From: Siderastrea siderea
Taxonomy: Eukaryota > Cnidaria > Anthozoa > Scleractinia > Rhizangiidae
DNA length: 64,000 nt
Reading direction: 5' to 3'
Assembly (NCBI GenBank): GCA_964030785.1
Contig: OZ034968.1
Location: forward strand, 74,880,427-74,944,426
Part shown: piece after piece, positions 37,901 to 49,000 of the stretch
Numbering within the stretch: the stretch's first letter is position 1
Layout: each line of letters starts with the position of its first letter
Program-made: the position numbers and the translations under genes
The notes under the pieces: generated by a model
What the model was told of the DNA's origin: nothing
Seen by the model: only the letters and a program-made list of their open reading frames with translations
Database searches by the model: none

Positions 37901-39512
37901 GAAAATAAGTGCAGTTATTCAATTAATGGGGTTAAATGCAATTTAAGCTAAGTTAAACTCAAAACAATGCTGGTCAGCGGCCTCCCCTGTCGTGGTCATG
38001 CGCAGTGGTTGGGGGTCTGCAGGGGGTCGTGTAGTTTTACAGCTCAGCTTTTGAGGTCAGCTCATTCTCACGTGCACTTTTGCTGTTCCAACTGTGCTTG
38101 GCGGCCTCGCTCCCTGCCCTCCCTGCCCTCCCTGCCCTCCCTGCCCTCCCTCCCTCTCTGCTAAGTATAAGGTAAGTATCATGGTTCCACTGTTTTTCAG
38201 TGTGACGGTGCCTGGTGGTTGCCGCTTACAGGGTTGTCATGGTTACCCTACGCGCTCGGCTATTGTGCTCGAGGCTCCACTATCTTTCCAGGCACCTTCC
38301 CCAAGCTCATCTATTGTTGACGAGTTTAACTGAGTGTTGTTCAACATAAGTTGCCACTTGATTCGAAAAAAAAATTCTCATCCTAACTTTATTTTTAGAC
38401 ACTTCATTGAATTCCTGCGTGAAGTCAGTCATGCAGAAAAGCGTGCGCCTGTTTGTGGTGGTGGCTGCATTGACGGTGAACTTAATCGGATTACCTGAAA
38501 ATTGGTGGGCGGAGAAGAAAAATGGGGGTCTTTGTAACAGACGTTCCCTCATCCCTAGCTCCCGGTCCCCCATTTTTCTCCCCTGTTCTCGCTCCCCTTT
38601 CCCTTCCCCATTTATGCCTGCTACGCAGGCTCGTTATTCTATTGTTTTGTCGATCTCCATTGTTTGAATAAAATTATGTTGATGCACTGAAAGAGTTTAG
38701 TTTGTTTTATAAGGCAATTTTGGGTTGAAAAAGCGGAAAATTCAAACATTTTGCTGCTAAACCACAACTGTTTTCCTAAGCTATTATCGCATGTGCAAAT
38801 CTTCATAACGAGTAAGAATTTCTATTTTGATCAACAGAAATTATTGCTTTAGCTCATAGTTTTTTTTTGCAAAAAAAGGGGACATGAATCGCAGTAAAAA
38901 ACTTAATTCGATTCTGAGACGACATTATGGCTTTATAATGACTTTATAGAGTGACCAACCTCTGATATCTCCTTACAATGGATTTAACAAAATATACACT
39001 GGAAAACAGCAAGAAAGTGTGTATCATAAAGAGTCACCTTATCATTAGGAAAGGGACATTAGAGGGGGTCCCAAACCCCAAGAGTATGGAAAAAAATTAA
39101 AAATAAATAAAAACGACTAAAAATACTGCTATACCAAAGACCACAATGCCCCTCGCTGTATTAAGTACTGCGGATATTGATAAGCTTATTGTTTTCATGT
39201 ATTGTTGTAATAACAATAAAGGAAACACAAAATTAAATTAACCAGCAAGAGGAATTAAGAATTCAAATTAAGGACCTAATAATGTCTATGATATGAAAGC
39301 TTAACAAACAGTGATCCGTTGATCATCATGTTCAAACTGGTACATCTAATATGATCTTACCTAAAGAATATTATTACATGACTTATAAAGTGGCATGGAC
39401 TCTCACATTTAAGCTTGCTTAAATTTACCTTGAAAAACTCATCATAGATTCCTACGATTTTCTCTTTGACCGGCGTCTTCGGTGATAAAGGTCCCGATTT
39501 TGTGTCAGCCAT
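22926..39512 (-). CDS. ARMH3: Armadillo-like helical domain-containing protein 3 (C10orf76 ortholog)
   Basis: Coding exons in order: 39512-39429, 36509-36453, 35802-35737, 35131-35051, 34642-34535, 34223-34178, 33444-33398, 32747-32673, 32452-32366, 31928-31872, 31776-31733, 31201-31141, 30787-30741, 30534-30453, 30343-30274, 29678-29580, 29429-29371, 28881-28816, 28389-28320, 27950-27890, 27458-27287, 26785-26659, 25867-25792, 24789-24711, 24310-24194, 23018-22926. They sum to 2031 nt, that is 676 residues plus TGA, close to the 689 I recall for human. Similarity is co-linear: [101 protein letters not shown] Pro/Thr/Ala linker sits in exon 15. The family is all-helical (DUF1741 at the C-terminus), cytosolic and Golgi-associated, and binds PI4KB and GBF1. 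The chosen ATG gives MADTK; an in-frame upstream extension to 39575 lacks counterpart. Intron 5 begins with GC instead of GT. Confidence 0.95.
24432..24703. mobile_element. Possible MITE with weak inverted ends
   Basis: AGCTTAAGGCACCGTTACAGG on the left and the inverse of GTAACGCCGTTGTGAGG with AGCTAAAGGTGC on the right form imperfect inverted ends. The interior is rich in GTTGCGAG and CTGCAACTTG words. It sits in an ARMH3 intron. Confidence 0.4.
24942..24969. repeat. GAT/AAT trinucleotide microsatellite
   Basis: A short run of GAT repeats with interruptions in an ARMH3 intron. Confidence 0.8.
25413..25743. mobile_element. MITE with AGGTGATGTTAC inverted ends
   Basis: Left arm AGGTGATGTTACACGGGACG and right arm CGTCCCGAGTAACATCACCT are inverted repeats with one mismatch. 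Inside are a palindromic AAGTTTTTGAA-CCAGC-TTCAAAAACTT hairpin and further GTGTAACAT copies. It lies in the ARMH3 intron between exons 23 and 24. Confidence 0.8.
28220..28267. repeat. GT/G-rich simple repeat
   Basis: GTGTGGGTGGGTGGG, then (GT)n, then a run of about 14 G, in an ARMH3 intron. Confidence 0.9.
32764..32841. repeat. 34-bp tandem repeat, about 2.3 copies
   Basis: The unit AGACTTTCCTGTGTGGAAAG plus an AGAGACTGAAAGAG spacer repeats with a 34-bp period (landmarks at 32781 and 32815). It is intronic, immediately upstream in transcription order of ARMH3 exon 8. Confidence 0.85.
35240..35525 (+). mobile_element. tRNA-derived SINE
   Basis: The head carries pol III promoter boxes: GAGTGGTTAGGGTG (A-box-like) and GGTTCGAATCCC (perfect B box) with a tRNA-like anticodon loop (CTTTGAG). 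The acceptor stem does not close, so this is not a working tRNA. A non-tRNA body follows (CTCGGCAGTCCCAAG ... GGAGCCTAATAAGCTCC). It is in the ARMH3 intron between exons 3 and 4, antisense to the gene. Confidence 0.75.
37046..38629. mobile_element. Pair of inverted about 110-bp arms (TIR element or two opposed repeats)
   Basis: The arm at 37046-37158 (GTGTAGCAGGCAT, then AAATGGGGAAGG, GAGAAAAATGGGGGAC and CAAAGACCCCCATTTTT) recurs in inverted orientation at about 38519-38629. The interior of roughly 1.36 kb has no recognisable transposase. It fills over half of ARMH3 intron 1, and the C-rich minisatellite at 38111 is inside it. Confidence 0.65.
38111..38156. repeat. 9-bp minisatellite TCCCTGCCC
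   Basis: Four tandem TCCCTGCCC units followed by a TCCCTCCCTC degenerate end. The Ser-Leu-Pro repeats in one frame are a by-product. Confidence 0.9.
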
Positions 39513-40043
39513 TGCATAGACCATCGCATTCAAAAAGTCGCCACGAAACCAGAAATTATTCAATGACAAGGGCAAAGTTTGGAGATTTCAGTTGTAGCTC
39601 GCTTTAGTTTTTCAAATCATATCGACTTTTCTTCTCCAATTAATGTGAAAAATGTCAATTTAAAAATTACCAATATGTTCTTATTACAAAAAAAGTCAGT
39701 CACAAGTACACTGAAGCCACATTTTGCGCTAAATTTTGCTTTTGTCGAGAGAGGAACATACTATACATAAATTTCAACCAAAATAAGGGTCTACTTTGGG
39801 GAGAACTAGCACTAGTGAAGATGACCGCTGGTCGTCAATCACGTGACGTACCGTTCTTTCTTGAGACTGGTCGCCATAGAGACATTCCGCTGACGTAAAA
39901 GCCTGAAGATTCCCTCTGAGTCACGAGACTTTAAATTTCCCAGAATTCTGCATTCGCGCCAAAACTTTACACGTGAAAGTATGAAACATGGCGGACTTGT
40001 TTGCAGCAAAACTTTGAACCGAGACATTTAAAACGCTAAAAAT
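39513..40043. promoter_or_regulatory. Candidate bidirectional promoter, ARMH3 / TTC31-like
   Basis: The start codons of the two divergent genes are 531 bp apart, so this interval must hold both 5' untranslated regions and core promoters. Visible motifs: TCACGTGAC (E-box of USF/TFE type) at 39839-39847; TTCGCGCCAAAA at 39953-39964, whose reverse fits the E2F consensus; and AACATGGCGGA at 39985-39995, a YY1-like site on the TTC31-like side. No TATA box is obvious. The motifs are sequence matches only. Confidence 0.6.
39981..40031 (+). other. Overlapping upstream ORFs in the TTC31-like leader
   Basis: ATG at 39981 opens 16 codons closing with TAA at 40029-40031, and a second ATG at 39988, in another frame, opens 9 codons to TGA at 40015-40017. 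The main ATG at 40044 has A at -3 and G at +4. Whether the uORFs are in the mRNA depends on the unknown transcription start. Confidence 0.35.
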
Positions 40044-43000
40044 ATGGGTCTTACGAAGGGGGAGGCGTTCGAAATCTTGGAGCTTCCGTTTGGTTTGTAC
40101 ATTATTTCCTGATTTATTTGTTTAAATGCTTTGAAATCTCTTCAACAGTGTTACAAACAGCTACAAACAAGTGACATATTTTTCACGATGTGCCGCTTTC
40201 TGGAAACTCAAAACTGGTTTGAAAGGAATAAATCTTGTCATGCTTTCAAACTGGCATTTGGCATTTTGTTGCTCGTATTTCTTATTTTGGTGTGGGTTAG
40301 TAATTTCACTGGAAACATTGTAATGAAATCTTCGACCCTTGGAACCGCCATTGATTTCAATCATGTCTTAGTTGCGTGACGAATTGAAATTCTAACCAAA
40401 CCATTGTTCTGTCACTTGAGCATTGTCGACGGAGAATCCTTTCTATAGAAAATGATAAGACTTTAGGTGACAGTGATTGAGACTGCTTCCTGGTGTGTAC
40501 TAAATTTCAAGTTGTTCGATTTCTACTTTGTTTGGTTTTTATGCAAACTATTTAAAATAATAAGTAATTTTCAAACAGGAAGTAAGAGAATGCGTATATT
40601 AATAGTGGCAACACAAAACTAGGTGAAAGGGCAATTGGTACTGTCAAATATAAAAAGTATGTGTGTGTTCTTTTTTATTTGTACAGTGCTCAATGATCTG
40701 TTGTCAACACTTTCTTTTTGTACTGACATTTTGTACTCAGTAAAGCTGAGCACTTTGAACAATATAGTACACAACACCATAGATGAGTACTACTAAAAAG
40801 CTTTTATCTTAAATGTTTCACATAAAGGTGTGGCCAACAGAATGAGAAGTCATACCTGTTACATGTATGGCTCGAGTTTTGACTTTCAGAGTCAATACAA
40901 TTTAATTCGTAGGAACAACAAAACAAATAAGTGTTAAGAGATAACGTTCATTTGCCTAGTGCTACTCACTCCATTTAGAACAGAAAATAACAGGCAGTCA
41001 ATTCAAGCAAACAATTTGTTTCATCACAAACTTAGGTATGTTGTTACCTAACAGAACTACACTAAAATTGAGATTGAGAGTTGATGGGGAGTCTGCTAAA
41101 AGCCTGAAAGCTTGTACATTAAGGAGTCCCTATAAATTGAACATAAAAAGAAGTTACTCCTACTTAGAATGCGCTGAAGCCAAATTAGGCTCTGCCCTTC
41201 TGAACTGTACACAAGAGACTTAACATTGTTTGTTCTCAGATTTTCAAGCTTTTTAAACACATTATTGTGACTTGTGTACATTGCTAGATGCACTGATGAT
41301 CCTGTTATATCATGTAACATGTTTTTAGGGGCAGGCTATGATGAAATAAGGTCCAGTTACAAACGTCTTGCTTTGAGGTGGCATCCTGACAAACATAACA
41401 ACAGTGAAGAATCCACCAAGGTAAGACTGTCCCTTCACCTTGCCATCATTCAATTCTGAGATATTTTAATGTATAGTAGTTATTGTCTTTTCAATTTGCT
41501 ACTAAAAAATTCATACCAGTTTTTAAAAAAGTACTGCATCAGAGCTTCTATTTGGATGTTCAATGTGGATGGTTTCACAGTTCAGTGCATGTGCATCTAC
41601 GATGTCAACCCATTCAATTCCATTGTTTATGAAACAATGTGTGGTTCCAGAAAATATCCATACCCCCACCACGGAGGGAATTTCACTTAGGACCCCCCTC
41701 CTCCCCGGATTTTCCATTTTTTGAAGTAAGCTATAACCCCCCCATCCCTCCGGATTTTCCACAGTTTGTCAAACACCCCCCCAACCCCTCTGGAAAATTT
41801 CATTCAAGAAGGGAGAGTGTTAAAAATGAAGCAACTGATCCAAATTTAAGTGAAGTTAAGCCGTTCCGATTATTGTAGGACGTGTTTATACTATTTATTA
41901 GTGATTAAAATAATAACGTACATAGTCATAGCTTACTCATAACATATTGTCTTACCAATACCAAACTGTTCTTCTCTACATCAGACAGATATACTAGGTA
42001 TCTGTAAAATTACCTTGACAAAAGCATGTAAAACGTTCTTTTTAATTGAAGAATTCGCTTGAAAAGTCGCAGTGTTGCTGATAAACGTTACTTCAACATG
42101 AACGCGATCATGAACAAAGAAAACGCACAAACAAAATTAAGGGGAAATGATCAAAATAGAAAGAATAACGAACATTGAGTTCTGTAAAGTCGTTACCCTG
42201 CATACCAGCCCTCAGTTAAGAGCCCGTTACTTGAAGGTGCAAGAGTACCAAGAAAGCCCGTAAACGTATTTGGCGACACTTGTACTTCGCAATAAATATT
42301 CTCGTTTCTGAGCTTAGCAAAACACGACTTCTACGAGTCAATGAGATCGCTCTTCGCTTGCCAGTTGCCACATAAGGAAGTTAAAAAGGACGGACTGATT
42401 GTTTCGTAAACAACTCTTATAATTAATGTCAATCGTGAAGGCAAGCTTAAAATTTATGTTCTTTAGACGACGCAGGCATTTCGTCGAAGGATAGTCGTCC
42501 CGATAAGTAAATGTAACCACTCCTGGAACGCGTTGCTGTCTTCTCGAAGACTGGTAACGAGTAATGGCGGCTACTTCTACGCAACGACGATGTTTATTTC
42601 GTTTCCGCCCCAATATCGCTTCCAAAGCGCCTTTGAGAGAAAGAATACCTGTTTTACGTTTAACAAAAGTGTTTACTTAGCAGTTAAACTAATTTAATTC
42701 CACAATAAAGATCTACAAATTCGGTAAGTAGTAATTTTTGAACTTCATCTGCAGCTTACATCGGAATGAATCGAAGTTGACCCTCTGGAAAGTAATTTAT
42801 CCGTTTAACACCCCTCTCCTCCGGATTTTCCTGGGCTTTTGACCCCCCCCCCCACCCCTCCGGAATTTCCAATTCCCTCCGTGGTGGGGGTATGGATATT
42901 TTCTGGAACCACACAATCTGAAGCAAATATAATTCTTGCAGAAAATTTACCTTTGAAAATTTCATTGGAATTCCGTTTGTATGTTCCGACTTGATGCATT

Positions 43001-46000
43001 AAAATACCTTTTTTGCTTTATTGTCAACGGTTTAGGTTTAAAAACCCCTTATACCCCTTGTACTTCAGTAATCAAATACTGTAATTTGCGCAAGCAGAAT
43101 GGCAGATGACCAAATTTCGTAGACAATTTCAACCGATTTACACCAAAACTTCCTCGACACCAATTTATTCTTCAACCTGAAGGATTTATTCTGGACAAAT
43201 GCACGAGTTGTCTACTTGCTTCTGATTGGCTTACAAACAATAGAATTCAATTAGCATGTACAAGCCATAGCTTGTTGATGCGCTGAACCATGAACCCTCC
43301 CTTTAAATGTGAATTAACTTAAATAACAACTAGGTTAATTGTTAGTTAGTTGTACTCGTGGCACTAGCATTCACTGGCATTCTGAAGTTCAAGGCTGGTC
43401 TGGGGCATGCAGGGCTCATGGCTGTGTTGTGGATAGGGCAGGTCAATAGGGTTTTCTACTGTCTCAGGATTAGGATGATGGTTCCAGCTCCCAGGTTTCT
43501 GGACACCTATCCTCCACTTGCAATGTAGGTGTTCATTCATCCACCTTAGCAATACCACAGAATATGTATGTACTGTTTAATACATGTAGCTTTCATCTGA
43601 ATGTTCACACTTCAGGGTATCATGGACAGTCTTAAAATGTAAGAACTGCTTTGTTCAGTATAATAAAGTGTACTGTGCCAGGAGAAACAGGTTTCAAAAT
43701 AGCAGCCGGCTGCCGGCGAAAGCTGGCACTTTGACCACACTTGCTGGTGATTTTCCACTGTAGATATAGAAAAAATGAGATGCCCTGATCAGCGAAATCA
43801 ACGTCGCTGGAACAAGTACACTTACACTTACACACGTACCTAAAGCGGATAGCACGACATTTTAAAAGCTTTCTGAATTGTAAAACTTTATCGATCATTG
43901 TCTCGATTCTTGTAAATCAAGCACCTCTTTGTTCTAGCAACTATCTCTATTTGCTGGCATTCTCTTTTTCCGACGTGGCATGATATGTGTTCAGTAACTC
44001 GACCTAATTGAGGAAATGGGCCAGGCACAGGATTGCAGTGCCGCAGCAATTCAGTTCTCTTTTGGAAACCGAGCAAATTTTCAATCGTGATTTTCTTTCT
44101 TCCCACTAAGTGTTTGATCCTGTTCCTCTTGGCAGCTTGTCACTTTTTTGTGTGTGCTTTCACCTTCTCGTCCAGTAGTTTAATTTGCCGGAGACTGAAG
44201 TAATTATTAAGTGTTTCACTGTGGCAGCATTTTTTTTTTCCGCAAAGGACTGATCCAATTTGCAAATTGACAAACAAACTAAAATGTTGAAACTTCGGAC
44301 AGGAGAGAATCATTAAATTCCGATGAGGATTTGATTTTTTTACTCAAGTGAAGAGCGTTTTTGTTCTGGAGAAGGCAAGTTCTACGATCTAAGTTTTTGA
44401 AAAAAAAAACTTGGATGCTATCAGATTACATTTCGTACACAGTGCATCTCGGGCAGTGGGTTTTTGCAGCAAACTTTTGTGAACCTTTACGAGAAATTAC
44501 TCACTCTACAATTAAAAACAGCACAAAAACGTGGGACATTCATAAAGGAACTTGTTAAGATTGGAAACATTTCATTCCAATGTAGTTTATCGTGTCACGC
44601 AATGTGAGACCAAAAAACTGTTGAAAATGGTCCTTCTCCATACGGTGCTTGTCCTTTCATCTTGAAAGCCGGCTAAAAATCAGCCTTGAGAAAAAAAAGC
44701 TGACAATTTCAGGCTAAAAGCTCTGATTTTATTTTGAACCCTGAGAAACTACATGTACTGTTGAGATCCTTTAGCTATTATTATTATGCTGTGTTTTGAT
44801 TATTGCTGCATGTAGCTACGAGCTTTTTAAGAGACATGTTTCCTTTAGAAATTCCAGGAAGTGTCTTCTGCATACAAGCGACTGACTAGCGAAGACGCTG
44901 ATGACGAAGTTAACTTGACTGCTGTAAGTGCTTACTTTTGTTGTTTATTTATTGTTTAATAGGTTATTTACATATGCTGAAATTTCGTTTAACAGTCGCA
45001 TGAACGCTGCGAAATATCGATTGAAAGTTTGGCGATATTTCGAAGAGAACAAAGTGAAATTTGTTCTCATTACTTTTGCCCAGTATTGTAGTCGGCTTCT
45101 TATGAGACAATTTGCTTGTAATTTATTCCAAAATTGCCGCTTCAGTGAATCTCTCGAGACGAGACTCTCGTCTCGCGAGATGAGATTCTCGTCTCGAGAG
45201 AAACGAGACAAGACTGGTAACTTACTTTTGAGTGGTACTGTACAATAGTATCTATTCTGAGAGAAAAATGTTGTAACAACTTTGAGCAGAAAAAAATGGA
45301 GTGATTCCTTAAACAGGTTTCATTTACTCCATCAGAAAAAGATGAAGTCAAGCATCAGTTATTTAAGTCTATCTCTAAGTACAGTTTCCTTTGAGAATGA
45401 CCACCATAATTGCTCACCTAAATCTTGTTTGGTTTCATGTATTCAGATTTGAGTTAATTCTAGAAAATATACATGTACGCTATCTTGATTATCTGAACCA
45501 TTTTCGGTGTTCCCTTTGAGTTCCCAAACGATCAAAGTTTGACTGTAGTAATATTCTGTTCATCAATTCAGTTTATTTCTTTCAACTTACAGGCTGATAT
45601 GTTTGACCTGTTTGCTCACATTTTCTTCCACCGGAATGGTAAGTGTAAAGTATAGGAGTAATTTATAACACAGTAGTTCTGTCAGTATTCTAGTGACCTT
45701 TTCAGCAGTTGTATGCCATAGTTTTCAAGTGGAAGTTGTAAGCAACAAAATTTATTTCGTTTGCATTCTTAAATACAACTATCAACATTTCTGTTGTTGT
45801 TAGGAATGTTTGGTTGCTGTCCTGGAATGTATGACTCTGATGACAGTTACTACAGTGATGAAGATGACGACGATGACGAAGTGGATGATGAAATACTGCA
45901 AAGTATAGCACGCAGTTTTAGGAAAAAATATGAAAGAAAAGCATCAGAAAAAGGTAAAATGATCATGTTCCTCAAGTACCATCTTTGTCACTTTTTAACC

Positions 46001-49000
46001 GACGAAGTCGAGTTAGAGCAGTCGTGACAAGAGGGTCGACTGGTTTGGTCGGTCAAAATACGTAGTGTAAGGTTCACAAGATGTGTATTTCGCTATGGCC
46101 CACGGGATGGAATGACGTGAGAACAACAGCGGAGTCGCCATTTTAAATTGGCAGGTCAAGAAAGGTGACGGAGGCTTGGTGGAAGATTTGCTTTGACTGT
46201 GTTGTAGTATAATTTCGTGCTGTCCTCTGAACATATAGAGAAGAAGTTGTACACAGACATCGATTAGTACACGCACGCATGTACGATAGGACAAGGGCCA
46301 CATAAAAAGTATCGTAGGTGTAGAAGCACACGTCCGCCGAGCAGTGTTGGCTTTGGCCTGACTGAAATATCTGTGCAATACTAGTGAAAGAAAGCAAGGA
46401 GGACTGATAATAACAGGAGGTGATGTCCAGTGGCACTGTTGATGCTGGTGGGACCAAAGTGTTGCTGAGACATCGTAAGCATAGAATCGTTCTCAGTAAA
46501 TGTTATGAGAGGAAAATTCTGGTGTATGTTGTTGTGGTTATGTTTGCCGGTTTAATACTTGGAAAGTATCCAGCTGCCAATGTTAAGAAAGGTTATTCGC
46601 AGGTGGGAAATGAATTACTACACGAGGCTGGATCTTCTTGGATAGTATAAGCGGCCCGGAATTATATACCAGTTACTCTTTTTAATTTTTCTGCTTTACT
46701 TTTGATTTTAAACCGATTTGTTCGATTTTAGAGTTCGAGACACTGACTTGCTGACTCCGGAAGAGCAAACATGCTTTAACGTGTTTGAGATAAAGCGACG
46801 ACTTCGCTTTTTACCAATTTCTCCAGATCGAAAATCATGTTTTTATAGTGCCATATTCACAACAGTATATAAATGCTTCGCTCACAACTCTCGATAACGG
46901 CATGCTCAGTTGTGGCCAAATATATCTTTAAATTTTAATTTTAATTTAACAAAATATTCAAAGCGATAAGACAGATGAGCTGAGTCATCCGATTTTAAAC
47001 ATTACGTCATTCGGTAACGCAAAAGACAAAATGCTGTCACAATTTTCGTCACGCCGGTTAGCACGTTGAGATTCTGACGATGTGTTTATCTTTATCGATG
47101 ATCATGTTTTTATAGTGCCCTATTCACAACAGTATATAAATACATTGCTTACAACTCTCGGTAAAAGCATGTTCAGTTGTGGACAAATGTATATCAACAT
47201 TTAATTTTTTAGTTTAATTCAACAAAATTAAATATTCAAAGCGATAAGACAGATGAGCTGAGTCATCAGATTTTAAACATAACGTCATTCGGTAACGCAA
47301 AGGGCAAAATACTGTCACAATTTTCGTTACACCAGTTAGCATGGCACGTTGAGCCAAGTAAAAACATTAATCGAGGGCGGAGTGGGTCAAAACGACTGGT
47401 AAATGCCTATAATGCGCTTTCTTGTAACCTGTACGATAGAGCATAGCAATGATTTATTTCGTATTTGCATTCACAATTTGGCTTAAAGAGCCCTTGACAT
47501 GATTAAAGGAAACTGTGCACAAAGCTTGGTTCCCAGGTGTGGTGAAAGTTCAATTCTTTTGGGCTGTTACGGTGCCCATACTGATCAATCTTAAAGATGT
47601 GGTTACTTTTATATTGGGAAAATTATCGCCCATTTTTTGAAATGCGTCTGTTTTGAGAATTGTGATGGCCTTTTTGTTCAGGGTTTTGAGGAAGACCGAC
47701 CAAAAGACAGTGAAAAATGGTCTTGAGTGAAGAATGGATGAGGTCATGGGCATAGTCTGTGGAGCTATGTTTGGTGAGGAGAGGGTGAATAATTCAGGCG
47801 ACGTCCTTTCCAGGGTATTGATCGCCTTTTCAGTTGGTCAAATTTCAGCGTTAATTACGGTTACACACTTTTACTGCAACGTGCTGTTACAGATGCTTGA
47901 ATGTTATTGAACCTGCAATCACGCAGGCCTCGCTTGCTTTCTTTTCGAGACGAACCAACACTTCGTCGGTTCTGCACGCATTGCGGGCCTATGTTTAACC
48001 GACGAAGTCGAGTTAGAGCAGTCGTGTCAAGAGCATCGACTGGTTTGGTCGGTCAAAATACGTCGTGTAAGGCTCACGAGGTGTGTATTTCGCTATGGCC
48101 CACGGGATGGGATGACGTATTCTGCAGTTAAGCCCATCGATTAGTACACACACGCACGCACGATAGGACAAGGGTCCACATAAAAAGTATCGTAGGTATA
48201 GAAGGACACTTCCGCCGAGCAGTGTTGGTTTTGACCCGACTGATATATCTGTGCAATACTAGTGAAAGAAAGCAAAGAGGACTGATAATAACAGGAGGTG
48301 AAGTCCAGTGGCACCGTTGATGCTTGTGGGACCAAAGTGTTGCTGAGTTATCGTAAGGATAGAATCGTTCTCAGTAAAGGTTCTGAAAGGAAAATTCTGG
48401 TGTATGTTGTTGTGGTTATGTTTGTTACTTGAAAATGTCTAGCTGCCAACGTTAAGAAAGGTTATTGGCAGGTGGGAAATGAATTACGATATGAGGCTGG
48501 ATCTTCTTGGATAGTGCCATATTCACAACAGTATATAAATGCTTCGCTTACAACTCTTGATAACGGCATGTTCAGTTGTGGACAAAATTTATCTTTAAAT
48601 TTTAATTTTAATTCAACAAAATATTCAAAGCGATAAGACAGATGAGCTGAGTCATCCGATTTTAAACATTACGTCATTCGGTAAGGCAAAAGACAAAATA
48701 CTGTCACAATTTTCGTCACGCCGGTTAGCACGTTGAGATTCTGACGATGTGTTTGTCTTTACCGATAATCATGTTTTTATAGTGCCCTATTCACAACAGT
48801 ATATAAATACATTGCTCACAACTCTTGGTAAAAGCATGTTCAGTTGTGGACAAATGTATATCAACATTTAATTTTTTAGTTTAATTCAACAAAATTAAAT
48901 ATTCAAAGCGATAAGACAGATGAGCCGAGTCATCAGATTTTAAACATAACGTCATTCGGTAACGCAAAGGGCAAAATACTGTCACAATTTTTGTTACGCC

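Larger units (their letters stand above)
40044..44923 (+). other. J domain (exons 1-3)
   Basis: GYDEIRSSYKRLALRWHPDK supplies helix II and the HPD triad that stimulates Hsp70 ATPase, and KFQEVSSAYKRL in exon 3 supplies helix III/IV. The usual aromatic start (DYY) of helix I is replaced by GEAFEILELPF, as in several divergent J proteins. Confidence 0.88.

Noticed and set aside
39513..39575. N-terminal extension of ARMH3 from an upstream in-frame ATG
   Set aside because: The 21 added residues (MPLSLNNFWF...) have no counterpart in the family; MADTK aligns with the usual start.
43364..43558. 64-codon minus-strand frame with protein-like composition
   Set aside because: It is in an intron, antisense to the host gene, with no similarity I can name.
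46013..46457. Overlapping minus-strand frames of 104-121 codons
   Set aside because: They fall in the duplicated 2-kb unit, are broken in copy 2, and look like chance frames.
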